In this document: in pieces, positions 6,689 to 15,074 of the stretch
Layout: each line of letters begins with the position of its first letter
Numbering within the stretch: position 1 is the first letter of the stretch
Source: Thermodesulfobacteriota bacterium
Lineage (GTDB): Bacteria > Desulfobacterota > QYQD01
Direction of reading: 5' to 3'
Length of the DNA stretch: 23,808 nucleotides
Assembly (NCBI GenBank): GCA_030017815.1
Contig: JASEGX010000006.1
Span: 1-23,808, forward strand
Translations under genes and position numbers: made by a program
Notes under the pieces: generated by a model
What the model saw: the letters and a program-made list of their open reading frames with translations, nothing else
The model's database searches: none
Told to the model about the DNA's origin: nothing

Positions 6689-7408
6689 ATGAAGGGCACG
6701 ACCTATCCGGCCGGGGCCTGTATGGAATCTTTGGGAGGGCCGGTTTTGGAGAAGGGGCTGCTGGCAGGGACGCGCATAAAGTATGTCCTCCTGGACATGG
6801 ATGGGACGTTGCTGGATTTATATTTTGACGACTACTTCTGGGGGCATCTGGTGCCCGAGAAATATGCCGAAAGACACGGCATAACCTTTGGCCGGGCTGT
6901 GGATAAACTGATGAAGAGATACGGGCATCATAAGGGTACGCTCAACTGGGCAGACGTGGACTTCTGGTCGGAAGAGCTTGATCTGGACATTCCGGCGCTG
7001 AAAGAACAGATCAAACATCTCATCGAGATTCATCCCCATGTCGAGGTTTTTCTCAGGAAGCTGAAAGGCTCTGAGAAAAAGGTCTTTCTGGTCACCGACG
7101 CCCACTACAAGGTCCTGGATTTAAAGATGAAAAAGACCAGGTTGGGCGGATATTTTGATGCCTGCATCACCTCTTTTGAGATAGGATACCCCAAGGAAGA
7201 TCTGAGATTCTGGTACCGGCTGTATGAAAAATTGGCCTTTGATAAGCAGGACACCCTGTTTGTTGACGACACGGAACGGATACTGAAGACGGCCAAAGAA
7301 TTCGGGATAGGATACGTAGTCTATAAGGCCAGGGCGAATTCAAGGAAAGAGCCTTCTGTATCAAGGCATTTTCCGGCGATAACCGATTTCAGAGAACTGC
7401 TGTGGTAA
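6689..7408 (+). CDS. yrfG: HAD-family hydrolase, GMP/IMP nucleotidase (YrfG-like)
   Basis: The 239-residue product carries all four haloacid dehalogenase motifs: DMDGTLLDL with nucleophile Asp36 and Asp38, LVTDAH (Thr136), YPKED (Lys169) and FVDDTERI (Asp193, Asp194). The DMDGTLLDLxFDDYFWxxLVPExYA opening and overall length match the YrfG-type purine 5'-nucleotidases, which dephosphorylate GMP and IMP in the cytoplasm. About 30 residues precede the first motif, slightly longer than usual; GAAAAGGG (6674-6681) supports ATG 6689. It converges on engB with only 69 bases between stops. Family is certain; the nucleotidase specificity is by resemblance. Confidence 0.85.
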   Translation: MKGTTYPAGACMESLGGPVLEKGLLAGTRIKYVLLDMDGTLLDLYFDDYFWGHLVPEKYAERHGITFGRAVDKLMKRYGHHKGTLNWADVDFWSEELDLDIPALKEQIKHLIEIHPHVEVFLRKLKGSEKKVFLVTDAHYKVLDLKMKKTRLGGYFDACITSFEIGYPKEDLRFWYRLYEKLAFDKQDTLFVDDTERILKTAKEFGIGYVVYKARANSRKEPSVSRHFPAITDFRELLW

Positions 7409-7477
7409 GAGCAGCCTGCGTTAATCAACGGAATCCGCTCGCTATGCGTGTTCAGAAATGCAGAGAAGGGGCGATGT

Positions 7478-8077
7478 TCAGGCACTTAGAGACGCCGGAT
7501 ATAAAAGCTTCTCCAATCTCTCCCAGGTAGCCTCTTTACCTGCTCCGGTTAATGAGGAGAAGGGGATCATATCTTCAGCTTTTACAGATAATAATTGCCC
7601 GATGCGGGAGATTTGTTCCCGCTTTTTATTGCTGGAGAGTTTATCGGCCTTGGATAAGACAATGATATAGGGGATATGGTGGGACTCAAACCAGGAAAGC
7701 AGAGAGAGGTCTTCCTCATTGGGCAGCCGCCGGATATCGAAGATGACTACCACTGCCTTCAGGGTTGATCTTTTCGTAAGATACCCCTCGATTAAACCCT
7801 TCCAGTCTTTCCTTACAGAGACAGGGACCCGGGCGTAACCATAACCAGGCAGGTCGACGAAATAAATGACGTCATTCACCTGGTAAAAATTTAGGGATTG
7901 TGTGCGGCCGGGATCCTTGCTGACCTGGGCCAGTTTTTTCCGGCCTACCAGGGTATTTATAAATGAGGATTTGCCGACGTTAGACCGTCCCACAAAGGCC
8001 ACCTCAGGGCGGTCAGCGTCCGGTAACTGGGGCAACTTATAGACACTTTTCAGGAAATCAACAGAATGGACATGCAT
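7478..8077 (-). CDS. engB: Ribosome biogenesis GTP-binding protein EngB (YihA/YsxC)
   Basis: The 199-residue GTPase shows G1 GRSNVGKS (30-37), G2 PGRT (56-59), G3 DLPGYG (75-80), and G4 LSKADK (141-146). The compact single-domain length and the KDPGRTQSLNFY segment are diagnostic of EngB, which assists large ribosomal subunit assembly. It is the last gene of a minus-strand run hisI-hisG-TPR-engB, 40 bases after the TPR gene. The region before ATG 8077 is a low-complexity stretch without a clear Shine-Dalgarno sequence, so the exact start is less sure. Confidence 0.95.
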   Translation of the reverse strand: MHVHSVDFLKSVYKLPQLPDADRPEVAFVGRSNVGKSSFINTLVGRKKLAQVSKDPGRTQSLNFYQVNDVIYFVDLPGYGYARVPVSVRKDWKGLIEGYLTKRSTLKAVVVIFDIRRLPNEEDLSLLSWFESHHIPYIIVLSKADKLSSNKKREQISRIGQLLSVKAEDMIPFSSLTGAGKEATWERLEKLLYPASLSA

Positions 8078-8112
8078 TTTGAATTTTGGGCTTTGGACTT
8101 TGAGTTTTTTTG
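8078..8112. repeat. Short degenerate low-complexity repeat between TPR gene and engB
   Basis: The stretch reads as imperfect copies of a TTTGGnnTTTG unit (TTTTGGGCTTTGGACTTTGA within it) and ends in a run of T. It sits in the 40-base gap in front of the engB start. No known element is recognised. Confidence 0.35.
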
Positions 8113-8117
8113 AGGGC

Positions 8118-8885
8118 CTACTTCAACTCTGTCATGGCCTTGCGCGCCTGCCTACCCCAGGCGCTGTCCGGGGATAGCCGGGCCACCTCTTCAAAGGCGG
8201 CTAATGCCTGTATTTCCTTATTTTGACGTAGATAGGCCTCGCCCAGGTGATAATGGGCCTCGGCATACGAAGGGTAATATCTTACGGCCTGTTGAAAGGC
8301 GTCTATGGCCCTTTCCAGGTCATTTTGCTCCATATAGACTATGCCAAGGTTATTAAAGACGCTCTCGTAGCGCGGGGAAAACCGAAGCGCCATGTTGTAA
8401 TTATGGATGGCCTTATCGTATTCCTTTTTACGATAGTACGCCCAGCCCATGTTGTTATATGCGAATTGAGGGGTAAGATAGAGGGGGTTGGATAAGGCCA
8501 GGTTGAACTGCTGAATAGCCTTATCCCAGTCTTCCAGCGTTAGATAGACGGTCCCCAGGTTATTGTAAGCCTCTGAGAAGTCTGATTTTAGCTTTACGGC
8601 CTGATTAAAGTGCTCAATAGCCTTGTCAAAATCGGCGCGTGTAGTGTAGACGCGCCCAAGTAGATTATGTACGGCTGGGTTTCCCTCGTCTAGATTATAA
8701 GCGGTTAATGCCTCTCCCAGGGCGGCTGGAAGATTTCCCTCGCTCAGGTAGGTATCGCTCAGCCTCAGGTGTATCATGGTCTTTTTCTGGCGTATAGCCA
8801 TGTCTTCAGCGCAGGATACGAACGTCAGGGTAAGCAGGATGAGTAAAGAAAACCGCAGCCCTATTCTTTGCCGGGGCATAGCCAT
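8118..8885 (-). CDS. TPR-repeat lipoprotein (PilW/PilF-like)
   Basis: The 255-residue product starts with a lipoprotein signal peptide: a positively charged start, a hydrophobic core LLILLTLTF, and lipobox FVSC with Cys25. The rest is a chain of tetratricopeptide repeats, seen as repeated A-x-x-x-LG and Y-x-KAI-x-x-(F/Y)-N-x-A units (for example DKAIEHFNQAVKL, DKAIQQFNLAL, DKAIHNYNMAL, ERAIDAFQQAV). About five to six repeats fit. Such outer-membrane TPR lipoproteins are known to scaffold assemblies such as type IV pilus secretins, but no pilus gene is in view. Its ATG overlaps the hisG stop by one base (TAATG), indicating translational coupling. Function beyond protein binding is not assigned. 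Confidence 0.85.
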   Translation of the reverse strand: MAMPRQRIGLRFSLLILLTLTFVSCAEDMAIRQKKTMIHLRLSDTYLSEGNLPAALGEALTAYNLDEGNPAVHNLLGRVYTTRADFDKAIEHFNQAVKLKSDFSEAYNNLGTVYLTLEDWDKAIQQFNLALSNPLYLTPQFAYNNMGWAYYRKKEYDKAIHNYNMALRFSPRYESVFNNLGIVYMEQNDLERAIDAFQQAVRYYPSYAEAHYHLGEAYLRQNKEIQALAAFEEVARLSPDSAWGRQARKAMTELK

Positions 8886-9757
8886 TATATCACCTTATTC
8901 AGGGAGTATTCTATAATCCCTTCCGCTCCGGCCCTGAGGAGTTTGGGGATAAGGTCTCTGACCGTTTTCTCTTCAACGACGGTCTCCACCGAATACCACT
9001 GAGATTGGTAAAGATGGGCTATCGTCGGCGCGTTGAGGCTGGGGAGTAAGGCAATAACTACTTCTAATTTTTCTTCAGGGACATTCATCTTAAGGCCGAC
9101 CATCTTGTAGGCCCGCAGTGCGCCTTTTAACAGCAAGGCGATCTGCTGTATCTTTCCCCTTTTCCATTCGTCCTGCCAGGATTCGTTATTGGCGATAAGT
9201 TGGGTATTGGACTGCATGAATTCATGGATGATGTGGAGGCCATGCGCTCTTATGGTGCTGCCGGTCTCGGTAACCTCTACGATAGCGTCAGCTAATCCCG
9301 ACACCACTTTGGCCTCGGTAGCTCCCCAGGAGAATTCAACCTGGACAGGGATATCCCTTTCCGCAAAATAGCGTCTCGTAAAGTTGACCAATTCTGTGGC
9401 TATTTTCTTGCCGGCGAGGTCTTCCAGTCTCTTAATGGGTGAGTTTGCCGGCACCGCCAGGACCCAGCGGGTAGGGCGATTGCTTACCTTGGAATAGACC
9501 AGATCATCTACCACAGTAATCTGCGAACCATTTTCCAGTATCCAGTCCTTGCCGGTAAGTCCGGCGTCCATGGTGCCGTTTTCCACGTAACGGGACATCT
9601 CCTGCGCCCGGCAGATGTGGCATTCAATGTTTTCATCGTCTATCTCCGGGAAATAACTGCGGGAATTAAGCGAGATCTTCCACCCGGACCTGGCGAATAG
9701 TTCAAGGGTGGCCTTTTCCAGGCTACCCTTGGGTATGCCCAGTTTTAGTTTTTTCAA
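8885..9757 (-). CDS. hisG: ATP phosphoribosyltransferase, long form
   Basis: This 290-residue enzyme joins ATP and PRPP in the first step of histidine biosynthesis. The N-terminal [17 protein letters not shown] and the [10 protein letters not shown] segment are typical, and the C-terminal 75 residues ([23 protein letters not shown]) form the ACT-like regulatory domain of the long form, which is hexameric, HisZ-independent and feedback-inhibited by histidine. The start is a TTG at 9757 that overlaps the hisI stop (TTGA), with GGAGG 10 bases upstream. Its own stop overlaps the next ATG. Other his genes are not in the window. Confidence 0.97.
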   Translation of the reverse strand: MKKLKLGIPKGSLEKATLELFARSGWKISLNSRSYFPEIDDENIECHICRAQEMSRYVENGTMDAGLTGKDWILENGSQITVVDDLVYSKVSNRPTRWVLAVPANSPIKRLEDLAGKKIATELVNFTRRYFAERDIPVQVEFSWGATEAKVVSGLADAIVEVTETGSTIRAHGLHIIHEFMQSNTQLIANNESWQDEWKRGKIQQIALLLKGALRAYKMVGLKMNVPEEKLEVVIALLPSLNAPTIAHLYQSQWYSVETVVEEKTVRDLIPKLLRAGAEGIIEYSLNKVI

Positions 9758-10131
9758 GACTTATAAACCTCCTTGGGATCAAATACCTTGTCTCCTGCTA
9801 TCTTCAATTCTTTGTCTTCTACCTTCCGATAGAAACAGCTCCTGTACCCGGCGTGACAGGCCGCGCCACCAAGCTGATCCACCTTGACCAGTATGGTATC
9901 CTCGTCACAGTCAACATAGATTTCTTTTACTACCTGGACATGACCGGAGCTTTTACCCTTAAGCCACAGCTCCTGACGGGTGCGGCTGAAGTAATGAACC
10001 CTTCCGGTCTCCAGGGTTTTTTGCCAGGCCTCTTCATTCATATAGGCGAGCATCAGAACTTCGCCTGTTTTGTAATCTTGGGCAATAGCGGGTAATAACC
10101 CATCGCCCTTGGCAAAATTGAGCTTAAGCAT
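9754..10131 (-). CDS. hisI: Phosphoribosyl-AMP cyclohydrolase
   Basis: The 125-residue product hydrolyses the N1-C6 bond of phosphoribosyl-AMP, the third step of histidine synthesis. Conserved zinc and metal ligands are visible: VDCDEDT (Cys75, Asp74, Asp76) and [12 protein letters not shown] (Cys92, Cys99). The [18 protein letters not shown] segment is characteristic. There is no fused HisE domain, so this is the stand-alone form. ATG 10131 with AAAGG upstream is preferred to the TTG at 10137. It heads the operon and has a promoter candidate at 10171-10197. Having hisI directly before hisG is an unusual but coherent his pair. Confidence 0.96.
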   Translation of the reverse strand: MLKLNFAKGDGLLPAIAQDYKTGEVLMLAYMNEEAWQKTLETGRVHYFSRTRQELWLKGKSSGHVQVVKEIYVDCDEDTILVKVDQLGGAACHAGYRSCFYRKVEDKELKIAGDKVFDPKEVYKS

Positions 10132-10170
10132 GTCCAAACCTTTCTATTCTCCACACCACACTGGTCACTA

Positions 10171-10197
10171 ATTAAAGGGTAAGCAGGCGATTGTCAA
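10171..10197 (-). promoter_or_regulatory. Putative sigma-70-type promoter of the hisI operon
   Basis: On the minus strand TTGACA (10197-10192) is followed after 15 bases by TTTAAT (10176-10171), 5 of 6 to the -10 consensus; a 17-base spacing with TAATTA is an alternative. The predicted start leaves about 30 bases before hisI. One arm of the GGGTAAGCA inverted repeat fills the spacer, so regulator binding there would block transcription. Confidence 0.45.
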
Positions 10198-10232
10198 CCA
10201 AAAACTGCCCGGCAGTAAACGCATGCTTACCC
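10177..10232. repeat. Nested inverted repeats between lpxC and hisI
   Basis: Outer arms GGGTAAGCA (10177-10185) and TGCTTACCC (10224-10232) are perfect 9-base inverted copies. Between them ACTGCC and GGCAGT (10204-10216) form a second dyad. On the minus strand the inner dyad is followed directly by TTTTT, so it could act as a weak lpxC terminator, while the outer arms look like an operator around the hisI promoter. Confidence 0.45.
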
Positions 10233-10282
10233 ACAGGGTTGTTCCCAATGATTGACAGAGAGTGATTGCTTAGTCGGACAGA

Positions 10283-11209
10283 CTAGAATGGGGCGGTAGG
10301 GGCGACTACATTGACATACCCCACACCGGGTTGTGGGTTGTGTTGCCCAAGAAACCCTGCACATTCAACCCAGCGTCCCGTTTGAATGCCTATTTTCTGA
10401 AGCAGGCGATGGTGTAGTGCATGTCCGGATTTATGGACTACAATGTGTCCCAGGATCGGCTTACCAAGGAGCGCTATATCTCCGAGTAAGTCCAGTATCT
10501 TGTGACGGACAAACTCGTTCTCAAATCTCAGGCCGCCTTCGTTGAGAATAGAAGAGTCGTCCATGACGATAGCATTATCGAGAGAGCCTCCTAAAGCAAA
10601 ACCATTTTCCTTAAGATTTTGGACTTCATACAGGAAACCGAAGGTTCGGGCATTTGCAATTTCCTGGCAGAATGTCTCTTCTGAGAAGGTCATGCTATAA
10701 GATTGCTGTTGTATAAGGGGATGATTAAAATCAATGCTGTATGTGATCTTCAGGGAGTTATCCGGATATATAGATAGAGTCTTATCTTCACAACGAACCT
10801 GGATGGGCTCGATTATCCTAATATACGCCCTTTTTTCTCTTTGTTTGACCGGCCTGGCCTTATTCAGCATAAGGACAAATGGCGCGGCACTTCCGTCCAG
10901 ACTGGGAACCTCCGGGCCGTCTATCTCAACGAGCGCATTATCTATTCCCATACCCATAAAGGCCGCCATCAGGTGCTCCACAGTAGCCACACTGGCATCT
11001 CCCACGCCCAATGTAGTGGCCAGGGTTGTGTCTGTTATATACTTGTAATGGGCAGGAACCGATGGCTTGCCCGGCAGGTCAGTCCGTCTAAAGATAATCC
11101 CGGTATTAGCCGGAGCAGGCTTAATGATTAGATTAACCTCTAATCCGCTATGCAGGCCTATTCCTGAACATCGTACTTCTTGAGTTATGGTATGCTGATA
11201 AGGTGGCAA
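10283..11209 (-). CDS. lpxC: UDP-3-O-acyl-N-acetylglucosamine deacetylase
   Basis: The 308-residue zinc enzyme catalyses the committed step of lipid A synthesis. Zinc ligands and catalytic residues are visible: VEHLMAAF (His79), RHKILDLLGD (His236, Asp240) and KSGHALHH (His263). The opening SGIGLHSG is typical. Translation starts at a TTG at 11209 preceded by AGGGGA at good distance; no ATG lies nearby, so the rare start is likely real. It lies downstream of mobA on the same strand, but with 236 bases between, so it probably has its own promoter. Presence of LpxC shows a lipopolysaccharide-bearing outer membrane. Confidence 0.97.
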   Translation of the reverse strand: MPPYQHTITQEVRCSGIGLHSGLEVNLIIKPAPANTGIIFRRTDLPGKPSVPAHYKYITDTTLATTLGVGDASVATVEHLMAAFMGMGIDNALVEIDGPEVPSLDGSAAPFVLMLNKARPVKQREKRAYIRIIEPIQVRCEDKTLSIYPDNSLKITYSIDFNHPLIQQQSYSMTFSEETFCQEIANARTFGFLYEVQNLKENGFALGGSLDNAIVMDDSSILNEGGLRFENEFVRHKILDLLGDIALLGKPILGHIVVHKSGHALHHRLLQKIGIQTGRWVECAGFLGQHNPQPGVGYVNVVAPTAPF

Positions 11210-11445
11210 AATAATCCCCTTCTAATAAAAGTTACTTGGTGTATATGCAATACTTATGCCTATTTTAGTTAAGATAGTCTTAGATAATTATTTCTAAATA
11301 TTTCAAGTTGTTATGTGACAGCTTTCCAGGTGTTTTTTCTATGATTTCCATAAAACTGTTCTTCTATTTACGGTTACATGTGTCGAAAAGGACACGACAG
11401 GCTTATGGACTATGTACTTTTTATAACAAGTTGCCATGAGGCGTC

Positions 11446-12027
11446 TCATTGTGTTTTTACCCAGTCTTCAGGTGTATTAATATTAACGCAGGAACGCATC
11501 TCCGGATCGATTTTAGATAATTCCGCCTCAGTTATGGCTTTTATTCTAACCCGGTTATAAAAACCGGTGATCTTAAGTTGGTCGGCGATAAGGTCTGCAT
11601 GGATGTAATCGAGACATCTTCGGGCATATACGGCATGGAGCGGCTCATAACCACCGGAGATAAGCGGTACAATGACATCCCGGCTTGGCTCTGCCTGCTT
11701 CAGGATGTAATCAATGACCTCTTTCTTCAAAAAGGGCATGTCACAGGCCACAACAAAGGCATGGGACGAGGCGGCATAAAAAAGACCGGTGTAAAGTCCG
11801 CCCAAAGGGCCTTTCCCTCTTATGAGGTCGGTTACTACCTTAACGCCTAGAAAGGAATAAGCGCATGGGTGGTTGGTCACCACGATTAACTCATCGAATA
11901 TGTCTTTCAGAACCTCACAGATGTGACCTATAATAGGCCTGCCTTCCAGCGCCAGCAGGGCCTTATTTTCTTTCATCCGCTCACTTTTCCCGCCGGCCAG
12001 TATTATGGCAGTCATTTTTAAATCCAT
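11446..12027 (-). CDS. mobA: Molybdenum cofactor guanylyltransferase
   Basis: The 193-residue product transfers GMP to molybdopterin to form the bis-MGD cofactor of many anaerobic oxidoreductases. Nucleotidyltransferase motifs seen: LAGGKSERM near residue 10, KxxLLxLEGRPI, VACDMPFL, and the C-terminal NINTPED. I choose the ATG at 12027, which overlaps the era stop by one base (TAATG), over longer frames running into era. AGGA lies about 10 bases upstream of it. The gene ends in a small dyad overlapping its stop codon (ATGAG...CTCAT), without a T-run. It is the last member of the rnc-radical SAM-era-mobA run. Confidence 0.92.
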   Translation of the reverse strand: MDLKMTAIILAGGKSERMKENKALLALEGRPIIGHICEVLKDIFDELIVVTNHPCAYSFLGVKVVTDLIRGKGPLGGLYTGLFYAASSHAFVVACDMPFLKKEVIDYILKQAEPSRDVIVPLISGGYEPLHAVYARRCLDYIHADLIADQLKITGFYNRVRIKAITEAELSKIDPEMRSCVNINTPEDWVKTQ

Positions 12028-12929
12028 TAGTATCCTAGTTGCTTGATAATCTCCGGATTCTTTGCCCATCCTTTGCGTATCTTGACCCACAGCCTGAGGA
12101 AGACCTTTGCGCCGACCATAACCTCTATATCCTTGCGGGCGGCCTCGCCAATTTTCTTGAGCAGGCTGCCGCCCTTACCGATCACGATACCTTTCTGTGA
12201 ATCCTTCTCCACATAAATTGTAGCGGAGATGGATATCATCTGTTTTTCGGCATTTTCCTTGAATTCATCAATAATCACTGCCGTGGCATAGGGAATTTCC
12301 TGGCTGGTCAAGAGAAATATTTTTTCGCGGATAATCTCAGCGGCAATAAACCGTTCCGGCTGATCGGTGATCATGTCCGCCGGATAATAAGGAACTCCGG
12401 CCGGGATGAGTGTAAGCATATTCGTCAACAGGAGATCCACGCCCTCTCCGGTCAGAGCGGATACGGGAACAATGGCCTTGAAGTCATGAATATCTTTGTA
12501 CTGCGCAATTAACGGCAAAAGGGTTTCCTTTTTTATCAGGTCTATCTTGTTGATAGCCAGGATGACGGGGGTAGGGATATTGTGCAGCTTTTCGATAACC
12601 AGCGCCGTATCATTACCAAATGGATGGAGACCGGCATCTACGGTCAGGAGGACGACGTCAACCTCGCGTAAGGTATCCGTGGCCGCCTTCACCATGAATT
12701 CACCCAGGACATTTTTGGCCTTGTGGATGCCCGGTGTATCCAGGAAGATAATCTGATATTCCGGCCGGGTCAGGATTCCTAATATCCTGTTTCGTGTCGT
12801 CTGGGGGCGGGGAGAGACTATGGCCGTCTTTTGCCCTAAAAACCGGTTAAGGAGCGTGGATTTACCTACATTGGGGGCGCCAATAATGGCTATATATCCG
12901 GACTTGAAATCGTTAACCTCGTGTGACAC
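12027..12929 (-). CDS. era: GTPase Era
   Basis: A two-domain 16S rRNA-binding GTPase of about 300 residues involved in small ribosomal subunit maturation. The GTPase domain shows GAPNVGKS (residues 17-24 from the chosen start), PQTTRNR (G2), DTPG (G3) and NKID (G4). The C-terminal KH domain has IVIGKGGSLLKKIG and ends in FLRLWVKIRKGW. The longest frame begins with TTG at 12947, but GGGAGG lies 6 bases before GTG 12929, which gives a family-like length, so I use that. It overlaps the preceding radical SAM gene by 17 bases. Linkage with rnc is a widely conserved pairing. Confidence 0.97.
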   Translation of the reverse strand: MSHEVNDFKSGYIAIIGAPNVGKSTLLNRFLGQKTAIVSPRPQTTRNRILGILTRPEYQIIFLDTPGIHKAKNVLGEFMVKAATDTLREVDVVLLTVDAGLHPFGNDTALVIEKLHNIPTPVILAINKIDLIKKETLLPLIAQYKDIHDFKAIVPVSALTGEGVDLLLTNMLTLIPAGVPYYPADMITDQPERFIAAEIIREKIFLLTSQEIPYATAVIIDEFKENAEKQMISISATIYVEKDSQKGIVIGKGGSLLKKIGEAARKDIEVMVGAKVFLRLWVKIRKGWAKNPEIIKQLGY

Positions 12930-13926
12930 GGAAATCCTCCCGGCCAAGACTCTGATCGGTCAATACCTTCAATGACCGTATGGCGCTTTTTTTCTGCAGG
13001 TCAGCAAGGACGCGTTTTTTAAAGCCGGTCAACAAGGAAACGTCAGCTGGTGCGATCCATATCCCGACTTCATCCGAACCGCGAAAAGGCTCTAATTTTT
13101 TCATCAAGTCATTTTTAAAGACCTCAGCCCTGACTATCTGACCGAATGCCGGATGATAAGGCCCGGCGATAAGATTCTTCTCCAGACCGGCGTCTGCCTG
13201 GAGACCCATGCGGATGACGGCAATACCTCTTTCCCGGCTGAGTATGAATATATCCCGGCATATCTCTACAGCTTCTTGCAATGTAAGTGGTTGGTATTCC
13301 CCTTTTTGGTAAAGGTCGGCTAAGACCGTCCCCCTTAAGACCAGCAGAGGATAGATGCGCATGAAGTCCGGCTTAAGTGCGCAGAGTGGTTCGAGGGCGC
13401 CGAGGATTTCCCCGCGGTCTTCTCCGGGCAAGCCGATCATAATCTGTGCCCCTACCTGGAATCCAGCCTCTTTAAGCATTCGAACGGCCCGCAGATTATC
13501 CCGAGAGGTGTGCCCGCGGCGCGCCCTGTCCAGTACGGTGTCATTCATGGATTGGATGCCCAGTTCCACGGTCTTTACCGGGTATTTCCTGAGCAGCGTG
13601 ATCTCTTCTGTATTGATATAATCAGGTCTTGTGGAAAGGCGGACAGAATGGACTTTTTTTTCTTCCCAGAAAGGCAGCACCACAGAGAGGGTTTCTTCTT
13701 GAAGGGCGGTATCAAGGCCGGTGAATGTCCCGCCGTAAAAGGCTACCTGGGTCTCTGTCCTTTGCGCCTTTCTTTTTCTGCTCAGCCCTTCTTCAATAGT
13801 AGATGCCACCCATTTTGCCGTTATGGGTGAGATATCCTGGCCGGTTATGTCGGGCTGATTACAGAAAACGCATTTTTGGGGGCATCCCTGGTGAGAGATG
13901 AAGATGGGTATGATATACGGATTCAT
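12913..13926 (-). CDS. Radical SAM protein (Elp3/YhcC-like)
   Basis: The 337-residue product carries the radical SAM cluster motif CPQKCVFC near its N-terminus (Cys15, Cys19, Cys22). Further family marks are FYGGTFTGL, VELGIQSMNDTVL, and IGLPGED, shared with the Elp3 and YhcC groups. No acetyltransferase domain of Elp3 follows, so it is a shorter relative. The substrate is unknown. It sits between rnc and era: its ATG overlaps the rnc stop (ATGA), and its end overlaps era. The tight coupling to rRNA-processing genes suggests, but does not show, a role in RNA modification. Confidence 0.85.
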   Translation of the reverse strand: MNPYIIPIFISHQGCPQKCVFCNQPDITGQDISPITAKWVASTIEEGLSRKRKAQRTETQVAFYGGTFTGLDTALQEETLSVVLPFWEEKKVHSVRLSTRPDYINTEEITLLRKYPVKTVELGIQSMNDTVLDRARRGHTSRDNLRAVRMLKEAGFQVGAQIMIGLPGEDRGEILGALEPLCALKPDFMRIYPLLVLRGTVLADLYQKGEYQPLTLQEAVEICRDIFILSRERGIAVIRMGLQADAGLEKNLIAGPYHPAFGQIVRAEVFKNDLMKKLEPFRGSDEVGIWIAPADVSLLTGFKKRVLADLQKKSAIRSLKVLTDQSLGREDFRVTRG

Positions 13927-14654
13927 TTACTTTTTGCGAGATATTTAACTTGGGCGGCTGCGAGTTTTTTCAGGGCATTCTGGGCGGCCTTTTGTTCAGC
14001 CGCTTTCTTATTTTTGCCCATTCCACGGGCCAATATCCCTCCGTTAAGTTTAACGCCTATGGCAAATCTTTTCTGATGTTCAGGCCCTGATTCTTTCAAT
14101 ACGACATATTCCGGTATCGCCTTGAATTCCTCCTGTGTATATTCTTGCAACCGGCTCTTAAAATCAAGCAGAGATCTTTTGCTGATTGACGCAGGGAGAA
14201 GCGGCAGAAAATGCTTTTTTACCAGATTGTGTACTGATTCCAGTCCGCCGTCAAGATAGATAGCAGCCAGGAGCGCCTCGTAAGTATCGGCCAATATAGA
14301 ATTTTTGGTGCGACCTCCGGATAATTCTTCACCTTTGCCCAGCAGGAGAAACTTCCCCAGGTTTAATTTCCTGGCCAATTGGGAGAGGCTGTTTTCACTG
14401 ACCATGTTGGCCTTTAACTGGGACAGAGTACCTTCTTCGTGATCCGGATATTTGACAAAAAGGAGATGACCGACGGCCAACCCCAGTACGGCGTCCCCCA
14501 GAAATTCAAGACATTCGTTGTTTACTGGTTTTGACGCCTGTTCATAGCTGTATGAGCGATGTACAACTGCCTGATCCAGGAGCGTTTTATCTTTGAAAAT
14601 ATAGGAAATTTTCTTTTCGAGACTGCGTAAAATTCTTTCCCGCATTGATTCCAT
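13923..14654 (-). CDS. rnc: Ribonuclease III
   Basis: A 243-residue double-strand-specific endoribonuclease that processes rRNA precursors and mRNAs. The signature NECLEFLGDAVLG (residues 46-58) contains the catalytic acidic residues Glu50 and Asp54; a second acidic set is in LADTYEALLAAIYLDGG (Asp123, Glu126). The C-terminal third is a double-stranded RNA-binding domain ending with KKAAEQKAAQNALKKL. Two starts are possible, ATG 14654 and ATG 14645; the second has GGA at short distance, the first has no good ribosome binding site. It is the first gene of the run that continues with radical SAM, era and mobA. Confidence 0.97.
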   Translation of the reverse strand: MESMRERILRSLEKKISYIFKDKTLLDQAVVHRSYSYEQASKPVNNECLEFLGDAVLGLAVGHLLFVKYPDHEEGTLSQLKANMVSENSLSQLARKLNLGKFLLLGKGEELSGGRTKNSILADTYEALLAAIYLDGGLESVHNLVKKHFLPLLPASISKRSLLDFKSRLQEYTQEEFKAIPEYVVLKESGPEHQKRFAIGVKLNGGILARGMGKNKKAAEQKAAQNALKKLAAAQVKYLAKSK

Positions 14655-14702
14655 GGCAATTAAGCATATTTATTGCGCCTGTCCTGTATTGTCAAGGCCA
14701 TA

Positions 14703-14743
14703 AAAAACCAGGCCATCCCCCTAAGGCGGACAGCCTGGTTTTT
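14703..14743 (-). terminator. Rho-independent terminator of hup
   Basis: AAAAACCAGGC (14703-14713) and GCCTGGTTTTT (14733-14743) form an 11-base perfect stem. On the minus strand it is followed by a T-run, 27 bases after the hup stop. A T-run on the other side would let it work in both directions. Confidence 0.85.
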
Positions 14744-14769
14744 ATACGAATTATTGCTAACGGATATTA

Positions 14770-15042
14770 TTACTTTATATGGCCTTTCAGGTCTTTTCCC
14801 GGCCTGAACTTGACCACCTTGGCGGCCTTAATCTTGATCGGCTGACCGGTTTGAGGATTGCGCCCTGTTCTGGCCTTACGTTTGGAGACAGTAAAGGTCC
14901 CGAAACCCGTAAGCGCCATTCTACCTTCTTTTTTGAGGACTTCTTTGACAGCGCCAAGAAGAGTATTAATGGCTTTTTCTGCTTCTACCTTTTTTATCCC
15001 CACTTCTTCGGCTACTTTTGTAACTAATTCCGCTTTGGTCAT
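14770..15042 (-). CDS. hup: HU-family DNA-binding protein
   Basis: A 90-residue nucleoid protein that bends and wraps DNA as a dimer. It starts MTKAELVTKVAEEVG, has the LTGFGTFTV strand, and the DNA-binding arm TGRNPQTGQPIKIKAAKVVKFRPGK, all hallmarks of HU/IHF. The arm carries the conserved R-N-P-x-T-G. A strong GGGGGAG lies upstream of the ATG. It is probably transcribed alone: a strong terminator follows, and the region upstream is a long A+T-rich intergenic space with two palindromes, as is common for autoregulated HU genes. Confidence 0.95.
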   Translation of the reverse strand: MTKAELVTKVAEEVGIKKVEAEKAINTLLGAVKEVLKKEGRMALTGFGTFTVSKRKARTGRNPQTGQPIKIKAAKVVKFRPGKDLKGHIK

Positions 15043-15074
15043 AATTTATTCTCCCCCTTAATTATTATTAATGT

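Noticed and set aside
7398..7415. CTGCT/AGCAG hairpin at the end of the HAD gene
   Set aside because: Five-base stem with no T-run on either strand; not a credible terminator.
11222..11250. Minus-strand TTGCAT-N17-TATTAG as an lpxC promoter
   Set aside because: The predicted start would leave only about 6 bases before the start codon and exclude the ribosome binding site.
11436..11449. ATGAG-GCGT-CTCAT dyad at the mobA stop as a terminator
   Set aside because: Short stem and no T-run after it on the minus strand.
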